Position numbers and translations under genes: made by a program. From the NCBI GenBank assembly GCA_937138955.1, contig CAKZPJ010000604.1, positions 1 to 6,690 on the forward strand: a stretch of 6,690 nt of DNA, read 5' to 3'. How positions within the stretch are numbered: position 1 is the stretch's first letter; the number at the start of each line of letters is the position of its first letter. The stretch is from an uncultured Flammeovirgaceae bacterium (GTDB lineage Bacteria; Bacteroidota; Bacteroidia; Cytophagales; Cyclobacteriaceae). Below are positions 1 through 4,822 of this stretch, in pieces. Under the pieces are notes generated by a model that saw nothing but the letters and a program-made list of their open reading frames with translations, did not search any database and was not told the DNA's origin.

Positions 1-85
1 CATTTGATCTAAATTCACGTGTCACATAATACGTTGAAGTACAATATTGGATATACAATGCCTTATCATTAGTAGGGCACTATCC

Positions 86-137
86 ACCCTGGCCCCAGAC
101 AACCCCGGAACTTATCCGGAGCTGGGGTATCCAGGGT
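86..137 (+). promoter_or_regulatory. Nested stem-loop in the tsf leader
   Basis: Three stacked helices can be read directly: ACCCTGG (86-92) with CCAGGGT (131-137), CCCCAG (93-98) with CTGGGG (122-127), and CCGGA (105-109) with TCCGG (115-119) around a 5-nt loop ACTTA. That is 18 Watson-Crick pairs, interrupted by a 6/2 internal loop and a 3-nt TAT bulge at 128-130. It lies 52 bases before the tsf start codon. No T-run follows immediately (the first is at 148-152), so it does not look like a standard intrinsic terminator. It could be an RNA leader controlling tsf, a processing site in an rpsB-tsf transcript, or an intergenic palindromic repeat. The structure is visible; the function is inferred. 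Confidence 0.55.
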
Positions 138-189
138 CAACTATCAATTTTTAACTAGTAATAATTATTCACCAGAAATCTATATAACT

Positions 190-1020
190 ATGGCAATTAC
201 TGCACAAGAAGTGAACAAGCTTCGCCAGATGACCGGAGCCGGGATGATGGACTGCAAAAAGGCACTGGTAGAGGCCGACGGCGATTTTGATAAAGCTATT
301 GAAATATTAAGAAAAAAAGGACAAAAAGTATCAGCCTCGCGCTCTGATCGAAAAACTAGCGAAGGCGTAGTGTTCATAAAAACTAGTGACGACCAGACTG
401 AAGCAGTACTTATCTCATTGAATTGCGAGACTGATTTTGTTGCGAAGAACGATGAATTTTTAAGTATTGGCGATAGCATTGTTGATTTAGCCTTCCAGGA
501 GAAACCAGCGTCAACTGAAGAGTTGAAAGGTTTAAAACTAGGTGACTTGACCGTGGCTGAAAAGTTGACTGAACTAGTAGGTAAAATCGGAGAGAAGATT
601 GACATTGGTGCTTACGAAATGATGAGCGGCGAGATCGTTGTGCCGTATATTCACGCTAATAAAAAGCTAGGTGTACTGGTTGCTCTGGAAAATACCGATG
701 GAAACGGTGAAGAAGCAGGGAAGGACGTAGCGATGCAAATTGCCGCTATGAGTCCCGTTGCCCTAGACGAAAGCGAAGTAGAGCAATCAACTATTGACCG
801 CGAGTTGGAGATTGGTCGCGAGCAAGCTAAAGCTGAAGGAAAACCAGAGCATATCTTGGACAAGATTGCTCAAGGAAAACTGAAAAAGTTCTTTAAAGAC
901 AATACACTAGTACACCAGGCTTTTGTAAAAGACACGAGCATGAATGTTTCTCAGTATTTAGAAAGTGTAAACAAAGGTATGAAGGTGAGCAAGTTTAAGC
1001 GAGTTTCAGTAAGTGCTTAA
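190..1020 (+). CDS. tsf: Translation elongation factor Ts
   Basis: EF-Ts is the cytoplasmic guanine nucleotide exchange factor that releases GDP from EF-Tu so that it can rebind GTP and aminoacyl-tRNA. The 276 residues are close to the family length (283 in E. coli). The N-terminal UBA-like domain (about 1-55) carries the first signature, LRQMTGAGMMDCKKAL. The second signature contains NCETDFVAKN, with the EF-Tu-contacting T81-D82-F83 motif. Core segments follow: IHANKKLGVLVAL, then DVAMQIAAMSP, then the C-terminal core with GKLKKFF and LVHQAFVKD. The ATG at 190 gives the standard MAITAQEVNKLRQMTG beginning, and no Shine-Dalgarno is evident, as is usual in Bacteroidota. In most bacteria tsf follows rpsB. 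No recognisable rpsB tail is seen in the 189 bases upstream, which contain the nested hairpin instead. The gene ends in a strong terminator, so it is the last gene of its transcript. Confidence 0.98.
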   Translation: MAITAQEVNKLRQMTGAGMMDCKKALVEADGDFDKAIEILRKKGQKVSASRSDRKTSEGVVFIKTSDDQTEAVLISLNCETDFVAKNDEFLSIGDSIVDLAFQEKPASTEELKGLKLGDLTVAEKLTELVGKIGEKIDIGAYEMMSGEIVVPYIHANKKLGVLVALENTDGNGEEAGKDVAMQIAAMSPVALDESEVEQSTIDRELEIGREQAKAEGKPEHILDKIAQGKLKKFFKDNTLVHQAFVKDTSMNVSQYLESVNKGMKVSKFKRVSVSA

Positions 1021-1051
1021 GCGCATTTTCTACTACTTATTTTACTAATTC

Positions 1052-1081
1052 AAAGCCCAGCCCCACCCGGTTGGGCTTTTT
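1052..1081 (+). terminator. Rho-independent terminator after tsf
   Basis: AAAGCCCA (1052-1059) pairs with TGGGCTTT (1072-1079). A G-T wobble and two C-G pairs extend the stem inward (about 11 pairs), leaving a CCACCC loop. The 3' side ends in a five-T run (1077-1081). It lies 31 bases after the tsf stop codon and should separate tsf from dnaN transcription. Confidence 0.92.
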
Positions 1082-1238
1082 GCTTTCTATGAAGAATAAA
1101 ATAAAGATTCAGTCCGCTAGGTTCTCAGATAAATTTTTATATTTACTCTCCGGTTTTCTCCAAAACTCATTTCGGACTCTGCTCCGATAGATATACGCAG
1201 CATACTGATTTGCAACTTACTTTAAGTACAACTGTCCT
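1082..1238. other. Intergenic region upstream of dnaN
   Basis: This is an AT-rich gap between the tsf terminator and the dnaN ATG. It should hold the dnaN promoter because the preceding terminator is strong, but no clean Bacteroidota promoter (TTTG, 19-21 bases, TAnnTTTG) can be read. The nearest -7-like string is TATATTTA at 1138-1145, without a matching TTTG upstream. A small inverted repeat, TCGGA (1172-1176) and TCCGA (1183-1187) with a 6-nt loop, is the only structure seen. No gene is visible here. Confidence 0.5.
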
Positions 1239-2384
1239 ATGAAATTTGTTGTCTCCTCTTCTACCCTGCTCAAGCAGCTTTCGGCCATCAACGGCGTAAT
1301 TGCCTCTAACCCCGTCGTTCCGATTCTAGAAAACTTTTTATGTGAAATTCAGAACGGCACCTTGAAAATAACTGCCTCCGATTTGCAAACCACCATCATG
1401 ACTGAGCTGGCGGTGGATGCTCAGGAGCGGGGCAGCATTGCCGTACCGGCTAAAATACTTATTGAAACCCTGCGTAACCTTCCCGAACAGCCGGTTACAT
1501 TTACTATTGATGAGGCTTCCTACAACATTGAAATCCATTCGGAAAACGGACACTACCGACTTTCGGGCGAGAATGCTACCGACTTTCCGAAAGTACCGGC
1601 GGTAGAAGATGGCAACACAGTAGAAGTACCAGCCGACGTACTGGCTCATGCGGTAAGTAACACCCTGTTTGCTACCAGTGCCGACGAACTACGTCCCGCC
1701 ATGACGGGAGTATTTATTAACCTGAATGGTCAGGGAAGCACTTTTGTAGCAACTGATGGACACCGATTGGTACGTTATCGTCGTACTGATGTTTCGGGTG
1801 GCGTAGCCGGGAAATCATCGATTATTGTGCCTCGCAAAGCCCTAAATCTGCTGAAAAGCGTTTTGCCTTCAGAGAATACTGAAGTAAGTATGCGCTACAA
1901 TGCATCCAATGCTTTCTTCCAATTTTCGGGAACAGCGGGAGCTAATATCCAAATGGTGTGTCGCCTCATTGATGAACGGTACCCTGACTACGAAAATGTG
2001 ATTCCGCAGGATAATCAGAATGAGATGACGATCAATCGTCCAGATTTTCTAAGTTCCCTCAAGCGAATTGCAATCTATGCCAACAAGACCACGCATCAGG
2101 TACGCCTGAAGCTGGATGGAAATAAGCTTCATGTTTCAGCCGAAGATCTTGATTTCTCAAATGAAGCCAACGAAACCCTGCCCTGCGATCATCCGGGCGA
2201 GGATTTAGAAATCGGATTTAATGCTAAGTTCTTAATTGAAATGCTCAATAACATCGATTCAGAAGAAGTCACTTTCAAGTTTTCTCAGCCTAACCGAGCC
2301 GGGCTAATCATTCCTAGCGAGAAAGATGAGAACGAAGAGGTTTTGATGCTGGTAATGCCCGTCATGCTGAGTAATTATGTTTAA
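1239..2384 (+). CDS. dnaN: DNA polymerase III subunit beta (sliding clamp)
   Basis: This is the ring-shaped processivity clamp that encircles DNA and tethers the replicative polymerase and repair proteins. It forms a homodimer of three-domain subunits. The 381 residues compare with 366 in E. coli. The start MKFVVSSSTLLKQLSAINGV is the typical N-terminus, with VVPILENFLCEI following. Domain 1 covers roughly 1-125, domain 2 about 130-250 (with ATDGHRL at 171-177), and domain 3 the rest. The C-terminus ends MPVML at 373-377 plus four extra residues (SNYV), matching the MPMRL end of the E. coli clamp that lines the partner-binding pocket. The gene stands alone without dnaA. It follows the tsf terminator, so it probably has its own promoter. 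No intrinsic terminator separates it from fbp, so some read-through is possible. Confidence 0.98.
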   Translation: MKFVVSSSTLLKQLSAINGVIASNPVVPILENFLCEIQNGTLKITASDLQTTIMTELAVDAQERGSIAVPAKILIETLRNLPEQPVTFTIDEASYNIEIHSENGHYRLSGENATDFPKVPAVEDGNTVEVPADVLAHAVSNTLFATSADELRPAMTGVFINLNGQGSTFVATDGHRLVRYRRTDVSGGVAGKSSIIVPRKALNLLKSVLPSENTEVSMRYNASNAFFQFSGTAGANIQMVCRLIDERYPDYENVIPQDNQNEMTINRPDFLSSLKRIAIYANKTTHQVRLKLDGNKLHVSAEDLDFSNEANETLPCDHPGEDLEIGFNAKFLIEMLNNIDSEEVTFKFSQPNRAGLIIPSEKDENEEVLMLVMPVMLSNYV

Positions 2385-2390
2385 AATGTG

Positions 2391-2448
2391 CTCAAGCCGC
2401 CGTGTAACGGTGTTCAGGCGACCGCCGCCCGGTGTTCAGGGTTTTGAG
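2391..2448 (+). repeat. GC-rich intergenic patch with two 11-bp direct repeats
   Basis: CGGTGTTCAGG occurs exactly at 2408-2418 and again at 2430-2440, a 22-base period, within a GC-rich patch between dnaN and fbp. Outer bases CTCAA (2391-2395) and TTGAG (2444-2448) are complementary. Inside are two or three mini-helices: CCG/CGG at 2400-2410, GGC/GCC at 2417-2426 and CCC/GGG at 2428-2441. This resembles a small multi-branched RNA or a fragment of a dispersed intergenic repeat. There is no T-run for termination. The repeats are certain; the fold and role are inference. Confidence 0.5.
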
Positions 2449-2535
2449 TTTAAGTGCAAAAACTTTGAACGAAGAACTGTGATTCATAAACTCAGTACTC
2501 TAACACCCTAACACTAACCCACACTAATACAACCT

Positions 2536-3528
2536 ATGGCAACTACCCCAGACTTAGGAAAACCCGTAGGAGTTACCCTCGACCGTTTCATCAAGCGCGA
2601 TCAGGACTCCTTCCCCTACGCCACTGGAGAGCTTTCTCAGTTACTGCGCGATATTGGCTTAGCCTCTAAGATTCTAAACCGGGAGATAACCCGATCAGGA
2701 TTGTTAAATTTGGAAGGAGCTTTTGGTGCTGAGAATGTGCAGGGAGAAGCCCAGCAAAAACTAGATGTAGTGGCTAATATTCGATTCAAACGGGCACTGA
2801 CTAACGGTGGACAAGTTTGCGCGTTGGTTAGCGAAGAAGAGCCGGATTTGATTACCATTAATCCCGATGCTAATTACTTGGTAGCGATGGACCCGCTGGA
2901 TGGCAGTAGCAATATTGATGTAAACGTATCAATCGGGACGATTTTTTCTATTTACCGACGCAAAAGTAAAAAGGGCAGTCAAGTAACGAAAGAAGATGTT
3001 TTGCAACCCGGTAGAGATCAGGTAGCGGCGGGCTACGTGCTGTACGGATCATCTACTATGCTGGTATACACGACGGGGCAAGGCGTAAATGGGTTTACCC
3101 ATGGTCCTACTATTGGTGAGTTCTTTCTGTCCCATCCAAACATTAAGTGTACGCCCGACGGTACTATCTATTCTATCAATGATGGTTATTGGAACGAGAT
3201 GACTGATGAGCTACGCTCGTTTGTTGAGTACTGTCGAAGTCAGAAGTTAACGGCTCGCTACGCGGGATCACTGGTAACGGATGTGCACCGCAACCTACTA
3301 AAAGGGGGAATCTACATTTATCCCGCTTTACCCAAGCACCCCGACGGAAAGTTGCGGTTGTTGTACGAAGCCAATGCCCTCGCCATGATTGTGGAACAAA
3401 CCGGTGGTAAAGCCAGCGATGGCAAACAACGAATTCTAGATATTCTCCCTAAAGAATTTCATCAGCGCACTCCGTTGTTTATTGGCTCAGCCAATTTGGT
3501 GGATAAGTGTCTAGAAATGATTTCGTAA
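2536..3528 (+). CDS. fbp: Class I fructose-1,6-bisphosphatase
   Basis: The enzyme hydrolyses fructose 1,6-bisphosphate to fructose 6-phosphate and phosphate, the committed step of gluconeogenesis, in the cytoplasm with Mg2+. The 330 residues match the class I length (332 in E. coli). The metal and catalytic signature DPLDGSSNID is at 119-128, preceded by the acidic SEEEPD segment (99-104). Substrate-site segments are YAGSLVTDVHRN from residue 242 and LLYEANALAMIVEQ, with E278 matching the late metal-binding Glu. The AMP-site segment ATGEL (29-33) and R141 are retained, but the position matching the Lys of the mammalian Lys-Tyr pair appears to be Asn113, so AMP sensitivity may differ. The ATG at 2536 gives a normal N-terminus. 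The next gene begins 7 bases downstream, so the two may be cotranscribed although the functions look unrelated. Confidence 0.97.
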   Translation: MATTPDLGKPVGVTLDRFIKRDQDSFPYATGELSQLLRDIGLASKILNREITRSGLLNLEGAFGAENVQGEAQQKLDVVANIRFKRALTNGGQVCALVSEEEPDLITINPDANYLVAMDPLDGSSNIDVNVSIGTIFSIYRRKSKKGSQVTKEDVLQPGRDQVAAGYVLYGSSTMLVYTTGQGVNGFTHGPTIGEFFLSHPNIKCTPDGTIYSINDGYWNEMTDELRSFVEYCRSQKLTARYAGSLVTDVHRNLLKGGIYIYPALPKHPDGKLRLLYEANALAMIVEQTGGKASDGKQRILDILPKEFHQRTPLFIGSANLVDKCLEMIS

Positions 3529-3535
3529 CCGAAAA

Positions 3536-4750
3536 TTGCAGTTGACAGACTATTGCAATTACATTCCTATCGCATTGCGTTCTATATCTCTTTTTTTCAT
3601 TTTCTTTTGCTCGTTAGTAATAACTGGGTTCTCCTCTGAAGTAGACAGCATACCCGGCGTTCGCAAGGTTAAGGATATACTGATTTATCAGGATAGCCTC
3701 TACTACGCTAGTTTTCCCTCTATCGTAAAATTGCCTAACGGAGAGTATTTGCTAGCTTTCCGGCGAGCACCCAATCGCCGCATATTCGGTGAGTCGGGGA
3801 ATAACCACGTTGACCCGAATAGCTACCTAGTCGCCTTACGTTCTGAGGACGGTGAGAATTGGTCCGAAGAACCTTCATTACTGTACGCTCACCCCTTCGG
3901 TGGCTCGCAGGACCCTTGTTTACTACTCAAGCGTGACGGTTCACTGATTTGCACCAGCTACGGCTGGGCTTTCCTGCGCCCGGAAGGAATAGAACAGCTA
4001 AGCGCGACTCAAGTAAAGGCAGGAAAAAACGCTGTTTTTCTGGGAGGCTATACGCTCCATTCGGAGGATAATGGCTACACTTGGAGCCAAGCCAATTATC
4101 CAATCAGCCCATCAGTAGAAGTTCGTAATAATGCTCTAGGCCAACCTCTTCCGGCTTATAATCGCGGGGCACTTTGGGAAACCCAAGATAAAACACTGTT
4201 TTGGGCGGTCGCCGTAGCTGAAGATACGGCTCAACTCTCCAGGACTTCCGTTCATCTACTAACTTCTAAAAACGCCGGTCAATCTTGGAAATACGTAAGT
4301 CCTATTGCCCGTGATTCGCTGATTGCATTCAACGAGACTTCTCTGTACGAAACACCTAGCGGTGACTTAGTAGCTTTTCTGCGAACCGCTAATTTGAATG
4401 GACAAGCAGCAATTGCTCGCTCAACCAACGGGGGTAAAAGTTTCAGTGCTTGGCAGAGTATGGGTTTTTCGGGCTACCCTCAGCACGCGCTACGGTTACC
4501 GGACAATCGAGTTTTACTCACCTACGGATACCGCACTGAACCTTACGGCATCCGCGCTAGAATTTTGAATGCGGAGTGTACCGACTTCGCTACCTCGCCG
4601 GAAATTATTTTGCGAGAAGACGGAGGAAATAGTGATCTGGGTTATCCCTGGTCAGTACAGTTAGATGAGAAACACGTGCTGGTCGTCTATTACTTCAATC
4701 AGGGTGATGGTTTGCGCCATATTGCGGGGACGGTGCTGGAGATTGAATGA
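3536..4750 (+). CDS. Secreted BNR/Asp-box (sialidase-like) beta-propeller protein
   Basis: This is a probable exported six-bladed propeller of the sialidase superfamily (BNR_2 type), 404 residues from the first TTG. The frame has no ATG before residue 309, and a stop at 3518-3520 limits the start to TTG 3536, TTG 3542 or TTG 3575. The last gives the cleanest signal peptide, MRSISLFFIFF followed by CSLVITGFSS. Asp boxes are SEDNGYTW (176-183, perfect), and degenerate ones near 102-109, at SKNAGQSW (244-251) and at STNGGKSF (296-303). By rough alignment, E267, R283 and Y314 match conserved sialidase active-site positions. The Arg of the N-terminal FRIP motif appears replaced (ASFPSIV at 58-64). 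True sialic acid hydrolysis is therefore doubtful, and another glycan activity or binding role is possible. The gene follows fbp by 7 bases and precedes the cytochrome-like lipoprotein. Confidence 0.82.
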   Translation: MQLTDYCNYIPIALRSISLFFIFFCSLVITGFSSEVDSIPGVRKVKDILIYQDSLYYASFPSIVKLPNGEYLLAFRRAPNRRIFGESGNNHVDPNSYLVALRSEDGENWSEEPSLLYAHPFGGSQDPCLLLKRDGSLICTSYGWAFLRPEGIEQLSATQVKAGKNAVFLGGYTLHSEDNGYTWSQANYPISPSVEVRNNALGQPLPAYNRGALWETQDKTLFWAVAVAEDTAQLSRTSVHLLTSKNAGQSWKYVSPIARDSLIAFNETSLYETPSGDLVAFLRTANLNGQAAIARSTNGGKSFSAWQSMGFSGYPQHALRLPDNRVLLTYGYRTEPYGIRARILNAECTDFATSPEIILREDGGNSDLGYPWSVQLDEKHVLVVYYFNQGDGLRHIAGTVLEIE

Positions 4751-4757
4751 CTCCAGC
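4735..4757 (+). terminator. Inverted repeat spanning the stop codon (possible weak terminator)
   Basis: GCTGGAG (4735-4741) is perfectly complementary to CTCCAGC (4751-4757), with a 9-nt loop that contains the TGA stop codon (4748-4750). The following bases (TAATTTGT) are only a poor T-run, so termination would be weak. It may instead protect the mRNA end or simply be chance. Seventy-two bases separate this stop from the next start. Confidence 0.35.
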
Positions 4758-4822
4758 TAATTTGTAGCCTCAACCATATATCACTATATTAGAAGGTCTG
4801 CTACTAATATTTTCTTACCTGT

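Noticed and set aside
3..29. Tail of an upstream gene (possible rpsB end) in frame 3 up to TAA at 27-29
   Set aside because: Only eight codons are visible and they show no recognisable match.
3..36. Promoter before tsf: TTTG at 3-6 with TACGTTG at 30-36, or TTGATC with TAATAC at 17-base spacing
   Set aside because: The Bacteroidota-type spacing is 23 bases and the -7 element mismatches; the sigma70-like reading matches only weakly.
71..140. tRNA-like gene in the hairpin upstream of tsf
   Set aside because: There is no T-loop consensus, no anticodon arm in the right place and no cloverleaf; the pairing is one long nested stem.
180..863. Antisense open frames opposite tsf (180-605 and 651-863)
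   Set aside because: They lie wholly or almost wholly opposite a certain gene, have low-complexity Ser/Phe-rich translations and no family resemblance.
1172..1187. Small hairpin TCGGA/TCCGA as an operator before dnaN
   Set aside because: A 5-bp stem with a 6-nt loop is likely by chance in a gap of this size; mentioned only in the description of the gap.
1338..1649. Antisense frame and a 62-codon forward frame inside dnaN
   Set aside because: Both are shadows of the well-supported dnaN reading frame, without recognisable domains.
2443..2467. Promoter before fbp: TTTG at 2443-2446 with AAACTTTG at 2460-2467
   Set aside because: The spacing is only 13 bases, too short for the Bacteroidota promoter pattern, and the -7 element starts with A in place of T.
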